Shown here: positions 1-5,523 of the stretch, piece by piece
Position numbering within the stretch: the stretch's first letter is position 1
Layout of the letters: each line of letters starts with the position of its first letter
Assembly: GCA_009699565.1 (NCBI GenBank)
Contig: WLNX01000101.1
Coordinates: 1-6,573, forward strand
DNA: 6,573 nucleotides
Origin: Actinomycetota bacterium
GTDB lineage: Bacteria; Actinomycetota; Thermoleophilia; Solirubrobacterales; Solirubrobacteraceae
Direction of reading: 5' to 3'
Notes under the pieces: model-generated
What the model was told of the DNA's origin: nothing
Databases searched by the model: none
The model's input: the letters and a program-made list of their open reading frames with translations, nothing else
Position numbers and translations under genes: made by a program

Positions 1-603
1 GACCATCTCGCGGGCGAAGCTGCCGTTCTCGGTCGCCTGGTTAGCGAGCGCGTGCGAGCGAACTGCCAGCTCGTCGAGCTCGGAGCGGGGAATCTCCCAC
101 TGGTCGGCGATCATCTCGGCGCCCAGTCCCTGACCGACGATGTTGTGCTTGGCCATCAGCTCAGGGGTGAATGCGTGGCCGTATGTGTTCTGCGTCTCCA
201 TCCCTGCAGCGAACGGCAGGTGGCCCATGTGCTCGACGCCCGAGCCAATGACGACGTCATGAACGCCGGTGGCGATCAGCGCCGCTCCGTAGCCAACGGC
301 CTGCTGAGCCGATCCGCACTGGGTGTCGATCGTCGTTGCCGAAGTCTCAATCGGCAACCCTTCCTGAAGCCAGGCGTTGCGGCCGATGTTGAAGGCTTGC
401 TCGCCGAACTGCTGCACGCACCCCGCGATCACCTTCTCAACCTCCTGCGGGTCGATTCCGGTGCGTTCGATCAGCTCGCTGTATGAGCGGCCGAGAAGCG
501 TTGCCGGATGGGTGTCCTTGTAGTAGCCCTTCTCCTTGTGGCCGCGCCCGATCGGGGTGCGAACTGCTTCGACGATGACGACTTCACGGCCCTGTAGTGG
601 CAT
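1..603 (-). CDS. Thiolase (acetyl-CoA C-acyltransferase), N-terminal 201 residues, cut by window edge
   Basis: The reverse strand reads from an ATG at 603 without a stop to base 1, giving the first 201 residues of a protein that is usually about 390 long. It opens with the thiolase signature VIVEAVRTPIGR (residues 9-20), followed by AGCVQQFGEQAFNIGRNAWL (60-79) and the active-site segment DTQCGSAQQA, in which Cys96 is the acyl-accepting nucleophile. The second cysteine and the GxGxxH-type motif lie outside the window. Thiolases cleave 3-ketoacyl-CoA with CoA, or condense acyl-CoA units in reverse. The segment around 60-79 recalls actinobacterial FadA5/FadA6-type thiolases, but substrate cannot be read from this. 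A GAGAGGT Shine-Dalgarno at 615-621, 11 bases before the ATG, supports the start. The divergent neighbour is a 3-hydroxyacyl-CoA dehydrogenase, the preceding enzyme of beta-oxidation, and both probably share one operator. Confidence 0.93.
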   Translation of the reverse strand, partial: MPLQGREVVIVEAVRTPIGRGHKEKGYYKDTHPATLLGRSYSELIERTGIDPQEVEKVIAGCVQQFGEQAFNIGRNAWLQEGLPIETSATTIDTQCGSAQQAVGYGAALIATGVHDVVIGSGVEHMGHLPFAAGMETQNTYGHAFTPELMAKHNIVGQGLGAEMIADQWEIPRSELDELAVRSHALANQATENGSFAREMV

Positions 604-645
604 AACGGAATGAGACCTCTCGAGTTGGTGTTGCGGGACTTCATA

Positions 646-676
646 AGCGTATCGCGCCAACCGACCGAGCGGTCAG
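646..676 (-). promoter_or_regulatory. Possible promoter for the thiolase gene
   Basis: On the reverse strand a TACGCT hexamer (651 down to 646) matches TAnnnT, with CTGACC (676 down to 671) as a possible minus-35 element at a 19-base spacing. This would give a leader of about 35 bases containing the GAGAGGT ribosome site. The spacing is long and the minus-35 match is partial, so this is tentative. The inverted repeat at 652-685 covers the interval. Confidence 0.35.
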
Positions 677-685
677 TTGGCGCGA
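652..685. promoter_or_regulatory. Long inverted repeat, likely TetR-type operator between thiolase and dehydrogenase genes
   Basis: Two 16-base arms, 652-667 and 670-685, are reverse complements with a single mismatch (662 against 675) around a central AG. The core GACCG-AG-CGGTC is perfect. ACCGACCG/CGGT-type palindromes are common targets of TetR-family repressors of fatty acid and acyl-CoA genes, and the site sits between two such genes and over their likely promoters. The repressor itself is not in the window, so its identity is inference. The overlapping palindrome CGACCGGTCG at 683-692 may be a second half or a second site; the GACCG units at 663 and 684 are 21 bases apart, about two helical turns. 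Confidence 0.65.
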
Positions 686-706
686 CCGGTCGTCTATCAG
701 TAGGGT
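677..706 (+). promoter_or_regulatory. Likely promoter for the 3-hydroxyacyl-CoA dehydrogenase gene
   Basis: TTGGCG (677-682) and TAGGGT (701-706) are separated by 18 bases. The hexamer TAGGGT ends 7 bases before the ATG at 714, so transcription may begin at or next to the start codon. The minus-35 lies in the right arm of the inverted repeat and the palindrome at 683-692 lies in the spacer, so a bound repressor would block this promoter. Confidence 0.45.
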
Positions 707-713
707 TCCGCCG

Positions 714-1508
714 ATGCCTGAACAGATCGCGATCATCGGCAGCGGCGCCATTGCTTGTGGCCTCGCTGCTGTAGCCACCAAGACCGGAAACGTAACCCTG
801 CTCGCCCGCAGCGAGGAATCCGCCGAGCGCGCGCGGGCCTCAATCGCCAAGCAGGTGGACCGCATGGGAGAAGAAGCCGGCCCCGGCGAGGTAACGGTCA
901 CAACCGACCCCGCCGATCTCTCCGGCGCAACCGCGTTCGTCGAGGCCGTCGCCGAGGACGCAGCAATCAAGGGCGAAGTCTTCGAAACGGTCGCTTCGGT
1001 ATCCGGCGACGACGCAATCTGGGCGACGACCACCTCGTCGCTTTCGGTCGGCGAGTTGGCCCGCGCGAGCGGATCGCCGGAGCGCTTTGTTGGGCTCCAC
1101 GTCTTCAACCCGGTGCCGCGGATGGCGCTGATCGAGCTGGCCTTCCCGGACGAGGCGACCGAGGCCACGCGCGAACGCGCAACAGCCCTCTGCGCCGACC
1201 TCGGCAAGACGGCCGTGCCGGTCCCCGACCTTCCCGGCTTCGTCGTCAACCGCCTGCTCTTCCCCTACCTCTTCTCAGCCGTCGATTTCCTCGATCAGAC
1301 AGGAATGGACCCGGCCGATGTCGATGAAGCGATGAAGCTCGGCGCCGGCCACCCGATGGGTCCGCTCGCGTTGCTGGACTTCGTAGGGCTTGACGTCTCA
1401 GCCGCGATCGGTGATGAGATTGGATCCCCCGCGCCGGCGCGCGTTCAAGCGCTGATCGCGGAAGGCGCGCTCGGCCGCAAGAGCGGCCGCGGCTTCTACG
1501 AGTACTAA
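714..1508 (+). CDS. 3-hydroxyacyl-CoA dehydrogenase (3-hydroxybutyryl-CoA dehydrogenase type)
   Basis: This 264-residue protein oxidises (S)-3-hydroxyacyl-CoA to 3-ketoacyl-CoA, or runs in reverse. The N-terminal Rossmann fold has GSGAIACG at residues 9-16. The catalytic pair is His129 in GLHVFNPVP and Glu141, with the 12-residue spacing known from the family, and PGFVVNR (174-180) starts the C-terminal helical domain. That domain carries GAGHPMGPLALLDFVGLD (210-227) and ends in GRKSGRGFYEY, the usual C-terminus. Family members are near 280-290 residues; this one is shorter within the nucleotide domain, around residues 45-65. The acidic residue that normally ends the second beta strand and binds the NAD ribose is replaced by Ala31-Arg32-Ser33, which may favour NADP. 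It is divergent from a thiolase, which would take its product. A weak AGG lies before the ATG; the TAGGGT hexamer 7 bases upstream suggests a leaderless message. Confidence 0.93.
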   Translation: MPEQIAIIGSGAIACGLAAVATKTGNVTLLARSEESAERARASIAKQVDRMGEEAGPGEVTVTTDPADLSGATAFVEAVAEDAAIKGEVFETVASVSGDDAIWATTTSSLSVGELARASGSPERFVGLHVFNPVPRMALIELAFPDEATEATRERATALCADLGKTAVPVPDLPGFVVNRLLFPYLFSAVDFLDQTGMDPADVDEAMKLGAGHPMGPLALLDFVGLDVSAAIGDEIGSPAPARVQALIAEGALGRKSGRGFYEY

Positions 1509-1634
1509 GCCAAGTCTCAAGCGGGACAGGCCGCAACAGTTCGCTCACAAATTCTTTAGCGGCGCTTCAGGCTCTGCGGTCAGTCTGCACTCAAGAACGT
1601 TCCGAACGAATGTTCCTCCTCCCAGATTGACCGG

Positions 1635-1667
1635 CCGGCCCGCTCCCCCGCGGGTCGGTTTGGTTTT
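1635..1667 (+). terminator. Intrinsic terminator after the dehydrogenase gene
   Basis: A 9-bp stem, CCGGCCCGC (1635-1643) with GCGGGTCGG (1650-1658), including one G-T pair, closes a six-base loop and is followed by TTTGGTTTT (1659-1667). The T-rich tail is on the plus strand only, so it fits the dehydrogenase gene about 125 bases upstream. On the reverse strand the same hairpin lies just past the stop of the CNNM-type gene but lacks a U tract. The rest of the 163-bp gap (1509-1634) shows no gene; a LexA-like motif is reported as a finding. Confidence 0.7.
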
Positions 1668-1671
1668 GGGG

Positions 1672-2973
1672 TCAGGCCTGCTCGGCGATCGGCCTGATCC
1701 GCACGGTGATGATCCGGTTGTCGCGGACCGACTCGACGCGAATCCGGTAGCCGGTAACGGGAACCGTGTCACCGCGCTGGGGCATGCGACCAAGTTCGTG
1801 CAGCACGAGTCCGCCAACCGAGTTGTAGGCGTCGCTGTCGACCGGCAGCTCGATGCCGTAGTCGGGCAGGTCGGCGATCGGCATGTGGCCACTGACCGAC
1901 CATCCACCGCTGGCCAGCTCGCGGACCGACCGGCTGGTCGGGTCAGTCTCATCGTCAATCTCGCCGACGACCTCCTCGACGATGTCCTCGACGGTCACGA
2001 TGCCGGCGGTGCGGCCGTACTCGTCGATCACGATCGCCAGCGACGAGCGTTCGCGCTGCAGGTCTGCGAGCAGATCGTCAAGCGGGCGGGTCTCCGGCAC
2101 AATCACGGCGGGCTTGACCAGCGACTCGATCGACGCCGTCGCCCCCAGCTCGAGGTAGCGGGCGATAAGCGAGTTGGCGTGGACGGTGCCGCGCACGTGC
2201 TCGGTCGAACGGTCTTCGGTTACGACGAGGCGCGTGTGGCCCGAGCTGACGCAGGTGCGCAGGGCAGTCTCGACGTCATCGCTGATGTCCACGAGCACGA
2301 CGGCGGGGATCGGAGTCATCACTTGGCGGGCCTCCTGCTCGTGGAGGTGGAAGACCCCCGCAAGCATTGTCGCCTCGCCGGGATCTAGCTTGCCGCCAAC
2401 CTGGGCCTGAGAGATCAGCAACTTGAAGTCGTCCGGAGTCCCACCCTCGTCAAAGTCGGCTTCGGGATCGATCCGCATCAGCCTCAGCACGCCGTTTGCA
2501 GCCCCGTTCAGCCCGGCAATGAAAGGGCGCATCGCAATCTCAAAGATGCTGAGCGGGCGCGCGCACGCCTTCGCAACCGGCTCGGCCTTGACGATCGCGA
2601 AGATCTTCGGAACCTGCTCGCCAGCGATCACATGGAGCGATGTGACAAGGATGTAGGCGATCGCGACAGAGGCGGCAACCGCAGCGCCGTGCGCGAGCGG
2701 CCCGCCAAGCAGCGGCTCAAGCAGGGTCGCTATTGCCGGCTCGCCAAGAAAGCCGATGCCCAGCGAAGCGAGCGTGATTCCAAACTGGCAGGCAGAGAGG
2801 TACTGGCTGAGGTCTTCCTGCTGCGCTGCGGCGCGGGCTGCGCCGCGCACACCGTCCTTGGCCTCGGCCTGCAGGCGGCCGCGGCTGGCGCGCACCAAAG
2901 CAAACTCTGCGGCCACGAAGAAGCCGTTGACCGCTATCAGCACGAAGATCGCGGCTATCAGCAGCGCGGTCAT
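1672..2973 (-). CDS. CNNM/CorC-HlyC family membrane protein with CBS pair (hemolysin-like, UPF0053)
   Basis: A 433-residue membrane protein with the full architecture of this family. The DUF21/CNNM domain covers about residues 1-190 with hydrophobic spans near 2-22, 62-82, 97-117 and a fourth near 140-160, and includes the hallmark NGFFVAAEFALV (16-27) and GEQVPK (118-123). A CBS pair follows at about 216-336, containing RQVMTP (216-221) and the second-CBS signature DEYGRTAGIVTVEDIVEEVV (317-336). The C-terminal CorC_HlyC domain at about 350-428 contains NSVGGLVLHELGRMPQRGD. The family is linked to Mg2+ or other divalent cation efflux, with the CBS pair sensing nucleotides; the older hemolysin name is misleading. 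The usual FxFxD helix before RxVMTP reads FHLHEQEA, with Glu in place of Asp. There is an in-frame TGA 13 codons upstream and no other start between, so the ATG at 2973 is firm, but no ribosome site is visible. Confidence 0.93.
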   Translation of the reverse strand: MTALLIAAIFVLIAVNGFFVAAEFALVRASRGRLQAEAKDGVRGAARAAAQQEDLSQYLSACQFGITLASLGIGFLGEPAIATLLEPLLGGPLAHGAAVAASVAIAYILVTSLHVIAGEQVPKIFAIVKAEPVAKACARPLSIFEIAMRPFIAGLNGAANGVLRLMRIDPEADFDEGGTPDDFKLLISQAQVGGKLDPGEATMLAGVFHLHEQEARQVMTPIPAVVLVDISDDVETALRTCVSSGHTRLVVTEDRSTEHVRGTVHANSLIARYLELGATASIESLVKPAVIVPETRPLDDLLADLQRERSSLAIVIDEYGRTAGIVTVEDIVEEVVGEIDDETDPTSRSVRELASGGWSVSGHMPIADLPDYGIELPVDSDAYNSVGGLVLHELGRMPQRGDTVPVTGYRIRVESVRDNRIITVRIRPIAEQA

Positions 2974-3017
2974 CGCGTCGGGGCCTGTGGGGAGGTACTT
3001 CGCGGAAGGTCGTCAGG

Positions 3018-3042
3018 CACTAATGATCAGCTCAAACACTAA
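3018..3042. repeat. Short direct repeat upstream of the CNNM-type gene
   Basis: CACTAA occurs at 3018-3023 and again at 3037-3042, 19 bases apart, flanking the TGATCA palindrome at 3024-3029. It lies in the 94-base gap before the CNNM-type gene where its promoter should be, and could be a regulator site. No convincing minus-10 or minus-35 pair was found in the gap, so function is unproven. Confidence 0.25.
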
Positions 3043-3056
3043 CGGCCGGAAGGCCG
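3043..3056 (-). terminator. Weak hairpin after the pterin dehydratase gene
   Basis: CGGCC (3043-3047) and GGCCG (3052-3056) form a 5-bp stem with a four-base loop, 11 bases past the dehydratase stop on the reverse strand. It is followed by GTTAGTGTTTG, not a clean U tract. It could slow polymerase before the next minus-strand gene, but it is too short to call firmly. Confidence 0.3.
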
Positions 3057-3067
3057 GAAAAGCGAAG

Positions 3068-3346
3068 TTAGGCAAGCTCGTCGATCTCTTTTGCGAGCGC
3101 GAGGTCGGCTTCGGTGACGCCGCCCTCCGAGTGGCTGGCGCAGGTGATGCGCACCTGGTTCCACTGGTGAACCAGAATGTCGGGATGGTGGTTGGCAACC
3201 TCTGCCACCCCGGCAACGCTGTGAACGAACTGAATCGCCGACTCAAAGTTGGGCAGCGAATAGTCGCGGACGATCGCGCCGTCCTCCTGACGCCATTCCC
3301 CGTCGGCGATTGCTGCTTCGATTACGTCGTTCTCAAGTAGAGCCAT
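3068..3346 (-). CDS. Pterin-4a-carbinolamine dehydratase (4a-hydroxytetrahydrobiopterin dehydratase)
   Basis: A full-length 92-residue member of the PCD/DCoH family, whose members are about 90-110 residues. The active-site motif ANHHPDI contains His53, His54 and Pro55; the second catalytic region is CASHSEGGVTEADLALAKEID, with His72 and the Gly75-Gly76 pair. Trp62 and the VRI strand between them are also family features. The enzyme dehydrates 4a-hydroxytetrahydropterin to the quinonoid dihydropterin in the phenylalanine hydroxylase cycle. No aromatic amino acid hydroxylase is in the window, so its partner here is unknown; some bacterial homologues have been tied to molybdopterin metabolism instead. 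Cytoplasmic; no signal peptide or membrane span. A TACACT hexamer exactly 6 bases before the ATG and the lack of a ribosome site suggest a leaderless message. It is divergent from the cobalamin-binding gene, 36 bases away. Confidence 0.93.
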   Translation of the reverse strand: MALLENDVIEAAIADGEWRQEDGAIVRDYSLPNFESAIQFVHSVAGVAEVANHHPDILVHQWNQVRITCASHSEGGVTEADLALAKEIDELA

Positions 3347-3352
3347 GCCGCG

Positions 3353-3358
3353 AGTGTA
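3353..3358 (-). promoter_or_regulatory. Minus-10 element of the pterin dehydratase gene
   Basis: TACACT on the reverse strand lies 6 bases before the ATG at 3346, placing the transcript start at the A of the ATG. No clear minus-35 is seen upstream. Confidence 0.5.
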
Positions 3359-3370
3359 GAGCCCAGCCCG

Positions 3371-3376
3371 TACGAT
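3371..3376 (+). promoter_or_regulatory. Minus-10 element of the cobalamin-binding protein gene
   Basis: TACGAT lies 6 bases before the GTG at 3383, so the message probably begins at the start codon. No Shine-Dalgarno fits in the interval. The minus-35 would fall near 3348-3353, in the opposing gene's leader, and is not recognisable. Confidence 0.5.
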
Positions 3377-3382
3377 TCACCC

Positions 3383-4273
3383 GTGCGGATCGTCAGCCTT
3401 GTCCCCCACGCCACCGAAATCTGCTTTGCGCTTGGTCTTGGTGACCAGGTAGTCGGGGTTACTCACGAATGCGACTGGCCGCCGGACGCCGCAGACGCGG
3501 CGGCGGTGACGCGCGATCTGCTTGAACCTGGCCTGTCGGCAGCCCAGATTGATGCCGCCGTCAAGGAGATCACCGGCGAAGGAAAGGCGATCTACGAACT
3601 CGACGAGCAGCTCCTGGCCGAGTTGGAGCCCGATCTGATCCTCACTCAGGCGCTCTGCCCGGTCTGCGCCGTCAGCTACGACGACGTCGTATCGGTCGCC
3701 GGAAAGATCAAGAGCAAGCCGGAGGTGATCGCGCTGGACCCCCACACCTTTGGCGAGACGATGGTTGACATCCGCACCGTCGCCCAGGCAACGGGAGCCG
3801 AGCGGGAGGCGCTGACGCTGATCGCAACTCAGCGCGCCCGCGTGGACGCAGTGGAGGCAGCGGTCGCCGACCGTCCGATGATCGGCGCGGTCGCGATCGA
3901 GTGGCTCGACCCGGTCTTCATTGGCGGCCATTGGACTCCGCAGCTGATCGAGATTGCCGGAGGAGTGGACCTGCTGGGAATGCCCGGAGAGCCTTCGCCG
4001 CAGAGCAGCTGGGATGCGGTGCGCGAGGCGGAGCCGCAGGTGATCTTTGTGATGCCATGCGGAATCGACGCCGCCGGCGCGCTGGAGGCGGCCGAGCAGC
4101 ATCGCGACGAACTGGCATCCACCGGCGCGCGGAAGATTGTTGCGATCGACGGATCGGCGACCTTTTCGCGCCCCGGGCCGCGGCTGGTTGACGGACTGGA
4201 AATAATCGCTCACGTCCTCCACCCCGACGTTCTGCCGACAGCCCCGGGCCCCGCCTTGGAGCTTGAGCTCTAG
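3383..4273 (+). CDS. Cobalamin-binding-like protein (BtuF/periplasmic-binding fold), no signal peptide
   Basis: A 296-residue protein with the helical-backbone metal receptor fold of BtuF and iron-siderophore binding proteins. It starts directly with the first beta strand, RIVSLVPHATEICFALGLGD (2-21), followed by VGVTHECDWP (24-33). Other family motifs are LCPVCAVS (91-98), GGHWTPQLIEIAGG (181-194), GEPSPQSSW and SRPGPRLVDGLE (262-273). True BtuF proteins are exported; this one has no signal peptide or lipobox, so it should stay in the cytoplasm. Standalone homologues are often annotated as cobalamin-binding proteins; the ligand is not proved. Cysteines 30, 92 and 95 are notable and could bind a metal or cofactor. 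No permease or ATPase gene is next to it. The GTG start is chosen because it begins exactly at the conserved strand and has TACGAT 6 bases before it. Its TAG stop overlaps that of the convergent rhomboid gene. Confidence 0.85.
   Translation: MRIVSLVPHATEICFALGLGDQVVGVTHECDWPPDAADAAAVTRDLLEPGLSAAQIDAAVKEITGEGKAIYELDEQLLAELEPDLILTQALCPVCAVSYDDVVSVAGKIKSKPEVIALDPHTFGETMVDIRTVAQATGAEREALTLIATQRARVDAVEAAVADRPMIGAVAIEWLDPVFIGGHWTPQLIEIAGGVDLLGMPGEPSPQSSWDAVREAEPQVIFVMPCGIDAAGALEAAEQHRDELASTGARKIVAIDGSATFSRPGPRLVDGLEIIAHVLHPDVLPTAPGPALELEL
4270..4273. other. Overlapping convergent stop codons
   Basis: The palindrome CTAG supplies TAG for the plus-strand cobalamin-binding gene (4271-4273) and TAG for the minus-strand rhomboid gene (4272 down to 4270). 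There is no intergenic space, so each message must end inside the opposing gene and the two transcripts overlap. Confidence 0.9.
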
Positions 4274-5109
4274 CCGATAAAGGTCGGGACCGCTGCAGCG
4301 GACAGCAGCAGCGACCCAACAAGCGCGACGATTCCGATTGCGGCGCAGGCCGCCCAGCCGATCGCCGGATTGCCCTTGCGCTCGGCCATCACGAATGCGC
4401 CGCCGGCGAGAGCACCCGCCGTCAGTCCGCCAAGGTGGCCGCCGATCGAAACGTTCGACAGCACGAAGCTGAAGACGACATTGAAGACCAGCAGCATCCC
4501 GATGCCGGACTGCAGCGGGTTCCCGCCGCGGGCGTAGATGATTGCGCAGGCCGCGCCCATCAGACCAAATATCGCGCCCGACGCCCCCACCGTGAGCGCG
4601 TTCGGCGAGAGCAGAATCGCACCGAACGAACCGCCCAGCAGCGAGACGACGTAGAGCGCAAGAAAGCGTCCGCGGCCGAGCTGCGGCTCCATCTGCGAGC
4701 CGATGAACCAGAGCAGGATCATGTTGAAGGCGAGGTGCATTAGGCCGGCGTGCAGGAAGCCGGACGTGACCAGGCGCCAATACTCGCCGCCCGCAACGGG
4801 GACCGCGGCGAGGCCGCCGTCGTAGAAGAGCTGCGTCTGAGCCCCGCCCGGGAAGCCGCCGCCGAGCAGGAATCCAAGGACGCTGAGGCCGATCAGTGTG
4901 ATTGTCACGACCGGCGTCTCGGTACGGCCGCTCAGTACCGGCAGCCGCACGGCCTTGCCGCTCTGGGTGGCGCAGTCCGGGCAGCGCATGCCGACCGGGC
5001 TGGGAGTCATGCAGTCGGTGCAGATCGGTTTGCCGCAGCCCGAGCAGGAGACCGCAGTCTCACGCGAGGGGTGGCGGTAACAGGTGGTTGCGGTGGAGGT
5101 TGTCGACAT
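4270..5109 (-). CDS. Rhomboid intramembrane serine protease with N-terminal zinc finger
   Basis: This 279-residue protein joins a cytosolic B-box-like zinc finger to a six-span rhomboid domain. Cys10, His13, Cys22, Cys25, Cys30, Cys33, Cys43 and Cys46 supply two metal sites. The protease domain follows from about residue 66: EYWRLVTSGFLHAGLMHLAF (109-128) with His120, His125 and Asn129, then the catalytic serine Ser177 in GASGAIFGLMGA and the catalytic His225 in GGHLGGL. Rhomboids cut single-span membrane proteins inside the bilayer. The arrangement with an N-terminal finger is common in actinobacteria. It is last in a minus-strand run behind an ECF sigma factor and a small single-span protein, which makes the latter a candidate substrate. 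ATG at 5109 is preferred; a TTG at 5139 would add ten residues but lies in the inverted repeat and has no ribosome site. A weak AGAGA precedes the ATG. Confidence 0.92.
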   Translation of the reverse strand: MSTTSTATTCYRHPSRETAVSCSGCGKPICTDCMTPSPVGMRCPDCATQSGKAVRLPVLSGRTETPVVTITLIGLSVLGFLLGGGFPGGAQTQLFYDGGLAAVPVAGGEYWRLVTSGFLHAGLMHLAFNMILLWFIGSQMEPQLGRGRFLALYVVSLLGGSFGAILLSPNALTVGASGAIFGLMGAACAIIYARGGNPLQSGIGMLLVFNVVFSFVLSNVSIGGHLGGLTAGALAGGAFVMAERKGNPAIGWAACAAIGIVALVGSLLLSAAAVPTFIG

Positions 5110-5126
5110 CGTCTCTGGCGTTGTGC

Positions 5127-5153
5127 GGCAACCAAGCAACTTGCTCGGTTGCC
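5127..5153. repeat. 27-bp inverted repeat between small membrane protein and rhomboid genes
   Basis: Arms 5127-5139 and 5141-5153, 13 bases each, are reverse complements with one mismatch around a central C at 5140. It lies 12 bases past the stop of the upstream small gene and ends 17 bases before the rhomboid ATG. As RNA it could form a strong hairpin, but no U tract follows, so a simple intrinsic terminator is unlikely. It could be an operator for the rhomboid gene, an RNA stability or attenuation element, or an operon-internal pause. Confidence 0.6.
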
Positions 5154-5165
5154 GACGCTTTGAGG

Positions 5166-5519
5166 CTAGCCGTCGATGCGCCGAGAGACTTCGCTGCCAA
5201 GCGTGTCGATCGCCTTGCGGGCGAAGGCGACGGGGCCGGCTTGGAGCACCTGCCGACGGCCGCGGCGATGTCTCACGCCAAGCACCGCTGCAGCTCCGGC
5301 CGCGGCGGTGCCGACAGCCAGCGCCGCCGCGGGCTTGACCCAGGTCCGCGGATCGTGGATCGCGTCTGCCTGCCAGGCGTCTATCTGGTCGGCTGCGAGG
5401 ACCGAAATTCGGTGCAAGCGCTCCTCAAGGTCGTCGGCAAGATGCTCGGGCGGGTCCACAGGCGTCAGCGCCTGAGCCAGCAGCGCCTCAAGGTCGATCG
5501 GATTTGGGCTGGTACTCAT
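5166..5519 (-). CDS. Small single-span membrane protein, candidate anti-sigma factor
   Basis: A 117-residue protein that I do not recognise from any named family. Residues 1-60 are mostly acidic and predicted helical, with LEALLAQALTPVDPPEHLAD (10-29) leading into DLEERLHRI. One hydrophobic span at about 62-82 is rich in Ala and Gly, and is followed at once by RHRRGRR (83-89) and a 28-residue basic tail. The positive-inside rule places the C-terminus in the cytoplasm and the N-terminus outside. It starts 4 bases after the ECF sigma factor stop, behind a strong AGGAGG (5529-5534), the usual place of a cognate anti-sigma factor. It lacks the HxxxCxxC zinc anti-sigma motif. Hence the role is inferred only from position and membrane anchoring. 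The Ala/Gly-rich span is the kind rhomboid proteases cut, and a rhomboid gene follows. Confidence 0.75.
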   Translation of the reverse strand: MSTSPNPIDLEALLAQALTPVDPPEHLADDLEERLHRISVLAADQIDAWQADAIHDPRTWVKPAAALAVGTAAAGAAAVLGVRHRRGRRQVLQAGPVAFARKAIDTLGSEVSRRIDG

Positions 5520-5523
5520 CCGC

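Noticed and set aside
52..486. A 144-codon plus-strand frame opposite the thiolase gene.
   Set aside because: The thiolase active-site Cys segment and other motifs are on the reverse strand; this frame shows no domain.
641..1249. A 202-codon minus-strand frame opposite the dehydrogenase gene.
   Set aside because: Low-complexity Ser/Ala/Arg product with no motif, covering the operator region and antisense to a gene with complete family motifs.
1627..2388. A 253-codon plus-strand frame opposite the CNNM-type gene.
   Set aside because: The minus-strand frame has all family motifs; the plus-strand product is rich in Asp, Arg, Gly and His and begins inside the terminator hairpin.
3377..4780. A 467-codon open frame on the minus strand spanning the cobalamin-binding gene and most of the rhomboid gene.
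   Set aside because: It is antisense to one well-supported gene and out of frame with the other. Its product is rich in Arg, Gly and Ala with no recognisable domain, as expected for a shadow frame in GC-rich DNA.
5137..5139. TTG as an alternative rhomboid start.
   Set aside because: It lies inside the inverted repeat with no ribosome site, and the ten added residues add no recognisable feature before the zinc finger.
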